This document shows, piece by piece, positions 27,059 through 35,652 of a stretch of 64,000 bases of DNA (the stretch's first letter is position 1; every line of letters begins with the position of its first letter). The DNA lies in NCBI GenBank assembly GCA_023401925.1, contig JAEXDA010000043.1:62001-126000 (forward strand), in the 5' to 3' direction. The notes under the pieces were generated by a model, which saw only the letters and a program-made list of their open reading frames with translations, searched no databases and was not told where the DNA came from. The position numbers and the translations under genes were made by a program. The stretch is from Bacillota bacterium (GTDB taxonomy: Bacteria; Bacillota; UBA4882; UBA8346).

Positions 27059-28444
27059 ATGGAGACTACCTTACCAACTGCCCCAATAAGTCCGAAAGAA
27101 AACTACAGTTCCGCCAGAGTCTTTCGAACAGCGAAGGACACCCGGGAACGTATTTCCGAGATTTCTACCTTGAAAGTAACCGCTGAAAAATTAGAGGGTG
27201 CATCACTTATACGAGTGAATCCCGGGGAACAGCATCAGTCAATTCTTGGATTCGGTGGCGCCTTCACGGAGGCTGCGGCTTATGTTCTGGGAAAACTGAC
27301 TCCGGAAAAGAGACGAGCGGTTATCGGTGCTTATTTCTCACCAACCCGGGGACTTAAATATACCATGGGCCGGGTTCATATGAATAGTTGCGATTTTTCA
27401 TTGGGTAACTATTCTTGTGACGATACGGATGGCGATAAGGAATTAAAGAATTTTAATATTTCCCGCGATCAACAATATCTAATCCCCCTTATTAAGGAGG
27501 CAATGGATCAGGCGGATATTCCCTTACTTCTAATGGTCACTCCTTGGAGCCCTCCCGCCTGGATGAAAACCAACGGAATGATGAATCAAGGCGGAAGCAT
27601 TAAAGACGATTGCCGTGAAGCCTGGGCTTGTTTTTATTCCAAGTTTATTCAAGCCTATGGTAAAGAGGGTATACCGGTTTGGGCCGTTTCGGTTCAAAAC
27701 GAACCGGAAGCCAAACAAACCTGGGATTCTTGTTTGTATACGGCCGAGGAAGAAGGGGAATTCGTCCGGGACTATCTGGGGCCGCAGCTTCAAAAAGATG
27801 GCCTCGGGCATATCAAAATTTTGATTTGGGACCATAACCGGGACCGGATTTATGAGCGGGCCAAGATCACGCTAGCCGATCCGCAGACGGCAAAATATGT
27901 CTGGGGGATTGCTTTTCATTGGTATACGGGAGAACAATTTGTCAATGTCGAAAAGACTTACCGTGAGTTTCCCGATAAGCCCTTAATTTTCAGTGAAGGA
28001 TGTATTGAAGGCGGAGTGCAGCTTGGGAAATGGGACCGGGGTGAGTTTTATGCCCATCATATGATGGGCGACTTCAACAGCGGAACTGCGGGTTGGATGG
28101 ATTGGAACCTGGCCCTTGACCAGCTTGGGGGACCCAATCATGTAGGCAATTATTGCGATGCGCCAGTGGTAGTGGATACCGAGTCCGGTGAATTCTTCTT
28201 CCAAAGCTCATACTATTATATCGGCCATTTCAGTAAATTCATAGAGGCCGGAGCTAAACGAATTAGTTGTTCTTCAAAGGAATCACCAGTGGAAACTGTG
28301 GCCTTTATCAATCCGGATCAACAGATTGTGGTCATCGTTTTAAATAGGACCGATCAGGATTTACAAATTTCATTGGAAATTCAAAAGCGTTACCTCAATG
28401 GAACAAGTCTTAAGCATTCCATCCAAACCATTATCCTTGAATAA
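27059..28444 (+). CDS. GH30 family glycosidase (glucosylceramidase-like)
   Basis: Retaining beta-glycosidase. The N-terminal block QSILGFGGAFTEAAAYVLGK is the GH30 hallmark. The acid/base Glu lies in WAVSVQNEPEAKQTW near residue 225 and the nucleophile Glu in LIFSEGCIEGG near 317. There is no signal peptide, so it acts on imported oligosaccharide or glycoside. The start is ATG 27059 with GGAGG at 27048-27052; the in-frame ATG at 27026 lies inside the operator. It is convergent with, and probably repressed by, the LacI protein that follows. At 461 residues it has normal length. Confidence 0.9.
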   Translation: METTLPTAPISPKENYSSARVFRTAKDTRERISEISTLKVTAEKLEGASLIRVNPGEQHQSILGFGGAFTEAAAYVLGKLTPEKRRAVIGAYFSPTRGLKYTMGRVHMNSCDFSLGNYSCDDTDGDKELKNFNISRDQQYLIPLIKEAMDQADIPLLLMVTPWSPPAWMKTNGMMNQGGSIKDDCREAWACFYSKFIQAYGKEGIPVWAVSVQNEPEAKQTWDSCLYTAEEEGEFVRDYLGPQLQKDGLGHIKILIWDHNRDRIYERAKITLADPQTAKYVWGIAFHWYTGEQFVNVEKTYREFPDKPLIFSEGCIEGGVQLGKWDRGEFYAHHMMGDFNSGTAGWMDWNLALDQLGGPNHVGNYCDAPVVVDTESGEFFFQSSYYYIGHFSKFIEAGAKRISCSSKESPVETVAFINPDQQIVVIVLNRTDQDLQISLEIQKRYLNGTSLKHSIQTIILE

Positions 28445-28451
28445 ATTAAAA

Positions 28452-29456
28452 CTAAGCGCTGGCTCTTTTGACAAGTTCTACCGGGAAGATTTTCCCTTCG
28501 GGAGGTTGTCCCGGATTCTGAATTTTTGAAAAAAGCAATTCAGAGGCGGTAAAACCCATGTCATATAAAGGCTGAATAACAGTGGTAAGGGGCGGATCGG
28601 TAAATGCAGTGATTCCGATCCCATCAAAACCGGCTAGTGCAAGATCCTCGGGAACTTTGACGGCGGCATTTTTTGCTTCCGCTAAGACCCCGAGGGCCAT
28701 TAAATCATTGGCGCAAATGACCGCTGAAGGGAGAGGACCCAGCGTTACAAGCTTTTTAAAAGCGTTTTGGCCGGACTCCGGAGTGAAATCCCCATCAAGG
28801 ACCCAATCTTCACGAACCGTAAGATTATATATTTTCATGGCAGCCCGGAACCCTTCTAAACGGTCGTTGGCATTACGGATGGAAGGCATTGCCTTTACAA
28901 AGGCAATGTGATGATGGCCTTTATGGATAAGAAATTCGGTGAGCTGGTACATGCCGGTAAAATTATCGGTATCGACATAACTGATGGCATTGCCGGTTGG
29001 GCGATTGCCTATGATGACACAGGGAATATTTTCCGACGAAATATTCGCGATTTGGGGGTGGTTTAAATCGGGGGTAATTAAAATCAAACCATCCACTTTC
29101 CCCTGGAAATATAAACGTAAATAGTCCACTTGGGGGTCTTCAGACCGATAACTGGATAAAAGGAGATCCTGTTGATGGGTTGTGGTTGATTTTTCAACGC
29201 CTGCCATCAACAAATTATAATAATCGGTGGCATGTACTGTGACATTGGCCGGGGACGGAATAATGATGCCGATTGTATTGACAGTCTTAATATGAAGAGC
29301 GCGTCCGATATGATTAGGGTAATAATGAAGCTCTTTAATGGTATCAAGTACTTTTTGGCGGGTTTCTTCTTTCACATAACCCTGGTTATTAATAACCCGG
29401 GACACAGTGATGAAAGAGACTCCGGCTTTTTTGGCGACATCCTGTTGCGTGACCAT
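28452..29456 (-). CDS. LacI family transcriptional regulator
   Basis: A 334-residue repressor. The helix-turn-helix begins VTQQDVAKKAGVSFITVSRV, with the hinge YYPNHIGRALH and an effector domain (IGIIIPSPANVTV, CANDLMALGVLAEA, LAGFDGIG). The start is ATG 29456 with GGAGG upstream; an extension to 29510 would put residues before the helix-turn-helix and lacks a ribosome site. It lies between GH30 and the divergent sugar-importer operon. Both have TTTACGTAAA-type operators, so it very likely controls both. Confidence 0.92.
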   Translation of the reverse strand: MVTQQDVAKKAGVSFITVSRVINNQGYVKEETRQKVLDTIKELHYYPNHIGRALHIKTVNTIGIIIPSPANVTVHATDYYNLLMAGVEKSTTTHQQDLLLSSYRSEDPQVDYLRLYFQGKVDGLILITPDLNHPQIANISSENIPCVIIGNRPTGNAISYVDTDNFTGMYQLTEFLIHKGHHHIAFVKAMPSIRNANDRLEGFRAAMKIYNLTVREDWVLDGDFTPESGQNAFKKLVTLGPLPSAVICANDLMALGVLAEAKNAAVKVPEDLALAGFDGIGITAFTDPPLTTVIQPLYDMGFTASELLFSKIQNPGQPPEGKIFPVELVKRASA

Positions 29457-29566
29457 GGTTTCCTCCGATCGAATAGGGAAGGGTTTACACAAAATTATCA
29501 TTTTCCGCAATCGTAGTCAAGTATTTTATATTCACTTTGAATTTTAGAAAATGATTCAAAATTGTC

Positions 29567-29595
29567 TTGAATATTTGTTACGGCAATGTTAAAAT
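29567..29595 (+). promoter_or_regulatory. Putative promoter of the sugar-importer operon
   Basis: TTGAAT (29567-29572) and TAAAAT (29590-29595) have a 17-base spacer. The -10 box abuts the operator, so repressor and polymerase would compete. Confidence 0.6.
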
Positions 29596-29613
29596 ATGTT
29601 TACGTAAACATAT
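29594..29613. promoter_or_regulatory. LacI-family operator (importer promoter)
   Basis: ATATGTTTACGTAAACATAT is a perfect 20-base palindrome directly downstream of the predicted -10 box, between the divergent LacI gene and the binding-protein gene. Confidence 0.85.
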
Positions 29614-29642
29614 CCATTGAAAAACTGAAAGGAAGGGTACTG

Positions 29643-30896
29643 ATGAGACTAAGATTCGCTTTTTTAGTGGTTTTGGTTTTGGCTCTTCTTGGTTTGGTTT
29701 GGGGAGCAAATCAAGCAGTGATAGGAGCCGGGAAGACAGTTGAACTGAGCATTTTTATTGATCATCCCCAGTTCAGAGAGATTTACTCCAATTATTTCAA
29801 TCAATTCGTCAAAAAGTATCAAGCCCAAACGGGTACTACGGTGAAGATTAACTTTGAAACCCCGGCTACCGCAAATTCTCAACAGATTTTACAATCCCGG
29901 TTCGCTTCCGGGGATGCTCCCGATGTTTTCTTTATTCACCCCGGCAATACCGGCCCTCAGTACGATCAATCCGGTTATCTGGAAGATTTAAGCAAACAAC
30001 CGTTTGTTAAAACTTTATATGCGAATGTAAAAAGCATTATTTCCTATCATGGCAAAGTAAAATGTATGCCTCTGGAGAGCGTTTGGTGGGGTTATGATTA
30101 CAACAAGGATATCTTTGATAAAGTAGGAATTACCCCGGCATTGACGATTTCTCAGATGAAAGCCAATATCGAGAAGCTGAAGAACGCAGGTTATACACCT
30201 TTCCTGTTATCTTATAATGAGGATTGGATTCCCCAACTTTTTAACTCTTTGCTGGTAGGGGCGCTTAACGAAACGAAGTACAAAGGTTTTGTGGGTAGGA
30301 TGAATAAAGGAACCACATCCTTCTCCGAACTCAAGGAATATTTTGATATCATCGACTTGGTGAATGCCAACGGGAATACCGATGCCATGGATATCACTTC
30401 TTCCGGCGGCGCCGCCCAATTCGCCTCCGGCAAATATGCCATGTGGGTTCAGGGACCGTGGATGGCCGAAGAAATCTTAAAAGCAAATCCTAAATTTAAC
30501 TTGGCTGTTGCTCCGCTTCCAATCACGGACGACCAAAAACAGACGATGATTAATATTTCGGTTTCCAAAGGTTTATCGGTTTATAGCGGATCCAAGAATA
30601 AGAAAATTGCTTTTGCATTGTTGAACTACATGCTTGATACCAAAGACTCGAATGCCTTGTATCAAAATTTGAAATTTAACCCGGTATCTTCGGTGCATAC
30701 ATTTAAATATTATCCTTGGGTTGAAACTGCATTGTCCTATGTGAAAAAGGGAATGGGTTATCAGGATCCCCAGATGCCCAATACGGTAAAACAAGAAGTC
30801 GGCCGTCAGCTTCAGCTTTATTATGTTAAAAAAGCAACTCGCGCCGATGTGGTTAAAGCTCTGGATAAAGCATGGAAAGATGGAGTCAATAATTAA
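29643..30896 (+). CDS. Extracellular sugar-binding protein (family 1)
   Basis: Receptor of a CUT1 importer, about 417 residues. The signal peptide RLRFAFLVVLVLALLGLVWG has no lipobox Cys. The mature domain shows YQAQTG-type features: ETPATANSQQILQSRFASGD, APDVFFIHPGN, GKVKCMPLESVWWGYDYNKD and KYAMWVQGPWMAE. The start is ATG 29643 after AAAGGAAGGG. It is the first gene of an operon of receptor and two permeases. There is no ATPase gene nearby, so a shared MsmX-type ATPase is expected. Confidence 0.92.
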   Translation: MRLRFAFLVVLVLALLGLVWGANQAVIGAGKTVELSIFIDHPQFREIYSNYFNQFVKKYQAQTGTTVKINFETPATANSQQILQSRFASGDAPDVFFIHPGNTGPQYDQSGYLEDLSKQPFVKTLYANVKSIISYHGKVKCMPLESVWWGYDYNKDIFDKVGITPALTISQMKANIEKLKNAGYTPFLLSYNEDWIPQLFNSLLVGALNETKYKGFVGRMNKGTTSFSELKEYFDIIDLVNANGNTDAMDITSSGGAAQFASGKYAMWVQGPWMAEEILKANPKFNLAVAPLPITDDQKQTMINISVSKGLSVYSGSKNKKIAFALLNYMLDTKDSNALYQNLKFNPVSSVHTFKYYPWVETALSYVKKGMGYQDPQMPNTVKQEVGRQLQLYYVKKATRADVVKALDKAWKDGVNN

Positions 30897-30915
30897 TTGC
30901 GTGTCTTATTTTGAG

Positions 30916-30943
30916 GCATTGGCGCGTTTTAGTGCGCCAATGC
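30916..30943 (+). other. Intercistronic stem-loop
   Basis: A perfect ten-pair stem, GCATTGGCGC (30916-30925) with GCGCCAATGC (30934-30943). It lies between receptor and permease genes and has only a weak T-rich tail. It is likely to raise receptor mRNA level relative to the permeases. Confidence 0.65.
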
Positions 30944-30974
30944 TATTTATTTTAAGGTAACGGAGGATTATAGC

Positions 30975-31865
30975 ATGTCCGTAAAGTACAACGCTCAGAG
31001 CCGGCTCTCCTTTTTCATTTTTGTTATGCCGGCATTCCTTTTCTTCTTGGTGTTCATGGCCCTGCCAATGGTGGGGTCTTTGATATATAGCTTTACAAAC
31101 TGGAATGGTATCGCACCATTTTTTAAGTTTGTCAATTTCCGGAATTATATCGAGATCTTCACCGAGGATGACCGTTTTAAAAGCGCCACTCTTTTTACAT
31201 TGAATTTCACCATTGTCATGGTATTGCTCCAAAATGGCCTGGCTTTACTAATGGCCAACTTGATTGCCAATTTAAAAGCGACCCGGAAGGTTTTTCAAAC
31301 TGTTTTTTTCCTCCCGAATATGATCAGCGCCATCGTTGGGGCTTATATGCTAAAGTTCATCTTTTTAAAAGTGTTTCCCGAATTGGGTAAGCATTTCAGT
31401 TGGGTTGTTTTTTTGAACCAACAATGGATGGCCGATCCTTTTTTTGCATTTTGGGCGATTGTGTTTGTTTCGCTATGGGTGGGTCTGGGATATATCATCA
31501 TTATTTACCTTGCGGCATTAGCAACTGTTCCGAAAGAAATGGAAGATCAGGTCTTATTAGATGGACCCGGTCCGTTGCAGAAATTTTTCAGTGTGACTTT
31601 TCCCATGATTATGCCGGCTGTAACGATTTGTACTTTTTTGACCATCAATAATTCATTGAAGGCTTTTGATTTGATTTTTGGCTTAACCAATGGTGGACCC
31701 GGTTGGTCAACTGCCTCGATTAACTTGAACCTTTTCTATGACGCGTTCAGTACCACCATGCGCATGGGGTACAGTTGCGCCAAGGCAATCATTTTATTTA
31801 TCATGATTTTAACGGTATCATTGCTTCAAATCAATCTGATGAAAAAGAGAGAGGTGGAGCTATGA
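30975..31865 (+). CDS. Sugar ABC transporter permease, MalF type
   Basis: Membrane subunit of 296 residues with six helices. The EAA loop is seen as MEDQVLLDGPGPLQKFFSVT, a variant in which EAA is replaced by EDQ, and LTNGGPGWSTASI is typical. It overlaps the next permease gene by four bases (ATGA). Confidence 0.9.
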   Translation: MSVKYNAQSRLSFFIFVMPAFLFFLVFMALPMVGSLIYSFTNWNGIAPFFKFVNFRNYIEIFTEDDRFKSATLFTLNFTIVMVLLQNGLALLMANLIANLKATRKVFQTVFFLPNMISAIVGAYMLKFIFLKVFPELGKHFSWVVFLNQQWMADPFFAFWAIVFVSLWVGLGYIIIIYLAALATVPKEMEDQVLLDGPGPLQKFFSVTFPMIMPAVTICTFLTINNSLKAFDLIFGLTNGGPGWSTASINLNLFYDAFSTTMRMGYSCAKAIILFIMILTVSLLQINLMKKREVEL

Positions 31866-32719
31866 GCCTGGGCAATCAAGTATTAGACGCCAAGCGAGGG
31901 GTTTTTAACGGGCGATCTTTGAGTTTTCTATTTTTATTTTGTGCCGGCGTCTTGGTTCTTTTTCCTTTGTTGATGGCTTTCGTCAATTCTTTTAAGACAA
32001 CCGCTGAAATGAACCAAAATGTGCTGGCTATGCCGAAAGTATTCAATTTGAACAATTATTTTACCGCTTTTGAGTCGATGCATTTTTTGAGATCGATGTT
32101 GAATACCTTTATCATTACGGTCAGCAGTACCTTTGGAATTGTAGTCCTTAGTTCGATGGCAGGTTATAAACTATCTCGAACCAAAACCGTTCTTAGTAAT
32201 ATAATCTTCTTTTTGATAATTTCTTCGATGATGATTCCCTTTTCGGTAATCATGATTCCATTGGTTAAAGTATCGGCGCAATTGCATATCCTTAACCGGA
32301 TTTGGGGTGTAATCCTGGTTTATATCGGAGTTGGTATTAATATGCCAATCTTTCTTTATCACGGCTTTGTAAAAACCATTCCCCAAGAGATTGAAGAGGC
32401 GGCGTTGATCGATGGCGCCAGTGATTGGCAGTCATTTCAAAAGATTATTTTCCCGATGCTGCAGCCAATCAATATTACTGTTGCATTGTTGCAGATTATC
32501 TGGATTTGGAACGACTTCCTGTTGCCTTTGGTGTATATCTCCAATCCGAATAATTATACATTGATCTTATCCACCCAGTCGTTCTATACGTTATATAGCA
32601 CCTCTTGGGAGCTAATCCTGGCCGGTAACTTCATGGCAGTCATTCCGGTTATTGCCGTTTATTTAATCTTCCAGAAGAATATTCAGGAAGGCATTGCTAC
32701 CGGAGCACTGAAAGGGTGA
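31862..32719 (+). CDS. Sugar ABC transporter permease, MalG type
   Basis: A 285-residue membrane subunit. The EAA loop reads EEAALIDGASDWQSFQKIIF, and the C-terminus QEGIATGALKG is the usual MalG end. ATG 31862 overlaps the previous stop and is preceded by GAGGTGG, which rules out the longer frame from 31775. It is the last gene of the importer operon. Confidence 0.92.
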   Translation: MSLGNQVLDAKRGVFNGRSLSFLFLFCAGVLVLFPLLMAFVNSFKTTAEMNQNVLAMPKVFNLNNYFTAFESMHFLRSMLNTFIITVSSTFGIVVLSSMAGYKLSRTKTVLSNIIFFLIISSMMIPFSVIMIPLVKVSAQLHILNRIWGVILVYIGVGINMPIFLYHGFVKTIPQEIEEAALIDGASDWQSFQKIIFPMLQPINITVALLQIIWIWNDFLLPLVYISNPNNYTLILSTQSFYTLYSTSWELILAGNFMAVIPVIAVYLIFQKNIQEGIATGALKG

Positions 32720-32773
32720 AAGCGAGTGAGGGAGTCAACAACAACCCTTAAAGATAAATGAAAAATACAAGCA

Positions 32774-32812
32774 AAAGGGGCCGTCTTGATTTACTTTGGA
32801 GACAGCCCCTTT
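32774..32812. terminator. Bidirectional terminator
   Basis: AAAGGGGC-x-GTCT (from 32774) pairs with AGAC-x-GCCCCTTT (ending 32812), 12 of 13 positions. It lies between convergent genes; the minus-strand side enters a T-rich stretch. Confidence 0.75.
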
Positions 32813-32826
32813 GATGGTGGTGAGAG

Positions 32827-33570
32827 TTATTGTTGAGTAGTATCTTGGGTTTGTGCAGGTGAAACATCGCTATCATCATCATTATCGGTATCAGCAGCGG
32901 CAGGTTGGTCTGCCGGAGCGGATTTGGCCGGATATTTTTGCAGGATTTTCACGGCAAAATAGTTATAGTTATTGGGAAAAGGTAGGCCGGATACAATTTT
33001 CTCCATCTCCTCATGAGTCATGGTCTTTTCTTTGCCATGTAAAGCTTTGTTCAGTAATACGGCGGTTACAATATCTTCTTTTGCTTTACGGGTTGCAACT
33101 CGTTCAATCCAGCCGGCTTTGGTCCGATTTTCACCGGTGGCCCGAATCCACGTGCCCTTTTCCTCGTCAACAGCCACAATATTTAACATTTCAAAAGCGC
33201 TGTTGGAATCGGCCAACAAGTCGGGGCGCTTATAAATTTTAACCGTCCGGTGCACTACGGCGACATAAGCTCCCTGAACCAAACACCAAGTACTGACGAA
33301 TCCTTCGGTACCATCAGAGAGCTTTACTTTGACATATTCGATTTTGGGATCCTTGGGATCTTTTTTGGGGCCGCTCGCAAGGATTACGGTTTCACCGACC
33401 GACAAAGAAGAAAGCCATTTGCTGGTTTGATTAGCCTCGGCGCGAATGGAGGCGGGAACGACGCAAACACCGTTTTTGGAGTAGTCGTCTTTCTCGTCTT
33501 TTCCAAAGACAGCGGTCGAACCAAGCAAAAAAACAATGGTCAATCCAAGCCATAAAGTTTTCAGTTTCAA
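32827..33570 (-). CDS. Secreted protein with two bacterial SH3-like domains
   Basis: The signal peptide MKLKTLWLGLTIVFLLGST is followed by two SH3b-like modules: residues about 33-92 (ASIRAEANQTSKWLSSLSVG to GTEGFVSTWCL) and about 93-155 (VKIYKRPDLLADSNSAFEML to AGWIER). A helical segment and an acidic Asp-rich tail end the protein. Domains of this kind usually bind cell-wall peptides or polysaccharide. There is no catalytic domain. It is convergent with the importer operon. Confidence 0.8.
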   Translation of the reverse strand: MKLKTLWLGLTIVFLLGSTAVFGKDEKDDYSKNGVCVVPASIRAEANQTSKWLSSLSVGETVILASGPKKDPKDPKIEYVKVKLSDGTEGFVSTWCLVQGAYVAVVHRTVKIYKRPDLLADSNSAFEMLNIVAVDEEKGTWIRATGENRTKAGWIERVATRKAKEDIVTAVLLNKALHGKEKTMTHEEMEKIVSGLPFPNNYNYFAVKILQKYPAKSAPADQPAAADTDNDDDSDVSPAQTQDTTQQ

Positions 33571-33910
33571 TTGAATCTTCCTTTCTATAATGAATACTTC
33601 CTCAAGAAATAATAATATTATATCATTAAAAAATCTAGGTTTTTATCAAAATTTTACTCAAAATGCTTTGAATTAAAAAATTATGTCACGCAGGGATTCA
33701 TGAAGAACCAGGGAACAATATTGTGGAAATTCATATAAGATCATGACATTCTTGAAAAATAATTTTAAATTTTAATATTGATGTTGTTCCTGTTAATACG
33801 GAATCCCTGGATATGATCCCTAAACGATTTGAATGAAGATGAAATCATCAGAAATATGTCCGAATGTGATTTTTGCCTTTAACCCCTTTTTCTTGTTTAC
33901 ACATTGAGTC
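33571..33910. other. A/T-rich intergenic region
   Basis: Upstream region of the SH3 protein. It is strongly A/T-rich and I see no gene in it. The promoter of the SH3 gene probably lies near 33600-33650. Confidence 0.4.
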
Positions 33911-33994
33911 TACATCACGGAAATTTGATGTTACATCACTTGAAATTGGGTTTACATCATGGAATGTCGGTGCTACATCACTCGAAATTTCGGA
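33911..33994. repeat. Four tandem 21-base repeats
   Basis: TACATCA recurs at 33911, 33932, 33953 and 33974, exactly 21 bases apart, each followed by a variable GAAAT-like part. The third base of the trailing codon drifts, but the phase is kept. The array translates as a seven-residue repeat in any frame, yet no good start or ribosome site is visible. It may be a minisatellite, a set of helically phased protein-binding sites, or a coding remnant. Confidence 0.75.
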
Positions 33995-34350
33995 AGGATT
34001 CGATGAAACGGGAGCCAAAGAACTGCGGATAGAGACGAATAAGTCCCGTGAATAGAATCGCTTTCGAATCGCGCCCAATCATCAACCGGTTGTCGGCATC
34101 AATGATCCCAATGAGGATTGGCCAATGGAATGCTCGATGATCCATAGGGAGTGGCTGAAATGGAAGGACGGATATGGGATGAGATATCCTTTGCCTTGGT
34201 TGTGAAATTCCAAGGCTTTTTTTGGAAAGGAAAATATTAGCCGGTGGAGAATTTTTACTATCATCAGGAAGGAAGTCCGCATAACGATATCCATATATCC
34301 AGTTTCCGTTGGGGATGGATGGTGTGATTTGAATATTGAAATGAGGAATT
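33995..34350 (+). other. Intergenic with possible coding remnant
   Basis: The frame that crosses the 21-base repeats stops at 34055. It then stays open until about 34206 with plausible peptide sequence (NHQPVVGINDPNEDWP, then REWLKWKDGYGMRYP). No start codon is well placed, so this looks like a broken gene. The final 140 bases hold the promoter region of the yesN-like gene. Confidence 0.35.
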
Positions 34351-34353
34351 TTG

Positions 34354-35640
34354 GTGTTGACGATTTTGGTTGTTGATGATGAATACTTGGTAAGAATGGG
34401 AATCCGTGAGACGATTGCCTGGGAAGATCGTGGCTTTACAATCGTCGGAGAAGCCTCCAACGGAAAAGAGGGTTTGCAGCTTGCGAGGACCCATCGTCCG
34501 GATATCATTATTACCGACATCCGGATGCCTTTTATGGATGGTTTGGAGTTTATGGCCAAACTCAAAGAGGAGGGACTGGACTCACGCGTTATCGTACTCA
34601 GTGGTTATGGGGAGTTTGATTATGCCAGGGTGGCAATAGAAAACGGAGCTGTCTCCTATCTTTTAAAACCCATTGAAAATAAACAACTCATTGAAACCAT
34701 CACCAGAGTCGGGGAAAAAATTACGAGTGATCGAAACACTCTGGAATATTATCAACAATTGCAAATTGAACTGCCGGCCATAAAAAAACAATTTCTTATC
34801 GATTTAATTAACGGAGATCTTACCGCAGTCACCGATATTCAGGCTAAAATGACTTTATTGCAGCTGCCGTTGAATGTAGAGGGCACTAACCTGATAGTTG
34901 TCATTAAGCTTGATGATTATAAAATGCTCACCCAAAAAATGTCTACGCAGACTTTAGATAAATTTCGGGAGAGGATTTTTCATCATGCCAATCAAAGTTT
35001 GATGAAGGAGAATGACAATTTTCAAGGTTTTAACTTCGAAAAGAATCCAGGGGAATGGGTTGTTATTGTCCAGAGCCGTTCCGTCGAGGAGCCGGTGACG
35101 GTTCTTAAGGAAAATTGCAAAGAACTGCTCACCAGATTAAAAGATGTTGCAGAAGCCGAATTTTCGAATCCGACTTTTTCTATCGGCATTAGTAATCCTC
35201 ATCCTTCCATCCTGGAAATCAATAGCTCCTATAAGGAAGCTATAGCGGCTGCCGGCAATAAGTTTATCCCCGGAAACAACAGTGTGTTTGCTTTTACCGA
35301 TAATGGAGTAGCTGATTGCCATGTTGAAATCAAGAAGGCAATTGCTTACATCCACGCTCATTATGGCGAAAATAACATCACCGTTGAAACGGCAGCCAGA
35401 GAATTGTTCATCAGTCCGTCCCATTTAATGCATCTTTTTAAAGCCGAATTGGGAAAAACCTTTAACGATTCCCTGGTCGACTATCGGATTGAAATGGCCA
35501 AAGAGCTGTTAAAGGATCCTCAATACCGCATTTACGAGATCTGTCAAAAAGTCGGGTATACAGATACCAAGTATTTCAGTCAGTTATTTAAAAAGATTAC
35601 CGGCATGAGCCCGAAAGATTATGTCAAAACGATTTTCTAA
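34354..35640 (+). CDS. YesN-type response regulator (REC plus AraC HTH)
   Basis: DNA-binding response regulator of about 428 residues. The receiver is at 1-120 with the phospho-acceptor Asp in PDIIITDIRMPFMDG near 54 and the Lys in SYLLKPIEN. A linker follows, and the C-terminal AraC-type double helix-turn-helix begins about residue 330 (ARELFISPSHLMHLFKAELG and YEICQKVGYTDTKYFSQLFK). GTG 34354 fits best with GAGG upstream; TTG 34351 and 34357 are alternatives. It is paired with the YesM-type kinase 12 bases downstream and probably activates the GH65/importer operon. Confidence 0.9.
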   Translation: MLTILVVDDEYLVRMGIRETIAWEDRGFTIVGEASNGKEGLQLARTHRPDIIITDIRMPFMDGLEFMAKLKEEGLDSRVIVLSGYGEFDYARVAIENGAVSYLLKPIENKQLIETITRVGEKITSDRNTLEYYQQLQIELPAIKKQFLIDLINGDLTAVTDIQAKMTLLQLPLNVEGTNLIVVIKLDDYKMLTQKMSTQTLDKFRERIFHHANQSLMKENDNFQGFNFEKNPGEWVVIVQSRSVEEPVTVLKENCKELLTRLKDVAEAEFSNPTFSIGISNPHPSILEINSSYKEAIAAAGNKFIPGNNSVFAFTDNGVADCHVEIKKAIAYIHAHYGENNITVETAARELFISPSHLMHLFKAELGKTFNDSLVDYRIEMAKELLKDPQYRIYEICQKVGYTDTKYFSQLFKKITGMSPKDYVKTIF

Positions 35641-35652
35641 GGGACCCAAATA

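Noticed and set aside
33911..33994. CRISPR array
   Set aside because: Repeat units are 21 bases with no separate spacers of 30-40 bases, and no cas gene is present in the window.
33848..34078. Minus-strand 76-codon frame across the 21-base repeats
   Set aside because: Repeat-driven open frame with no ribosome site; the opposite frame is equally open.
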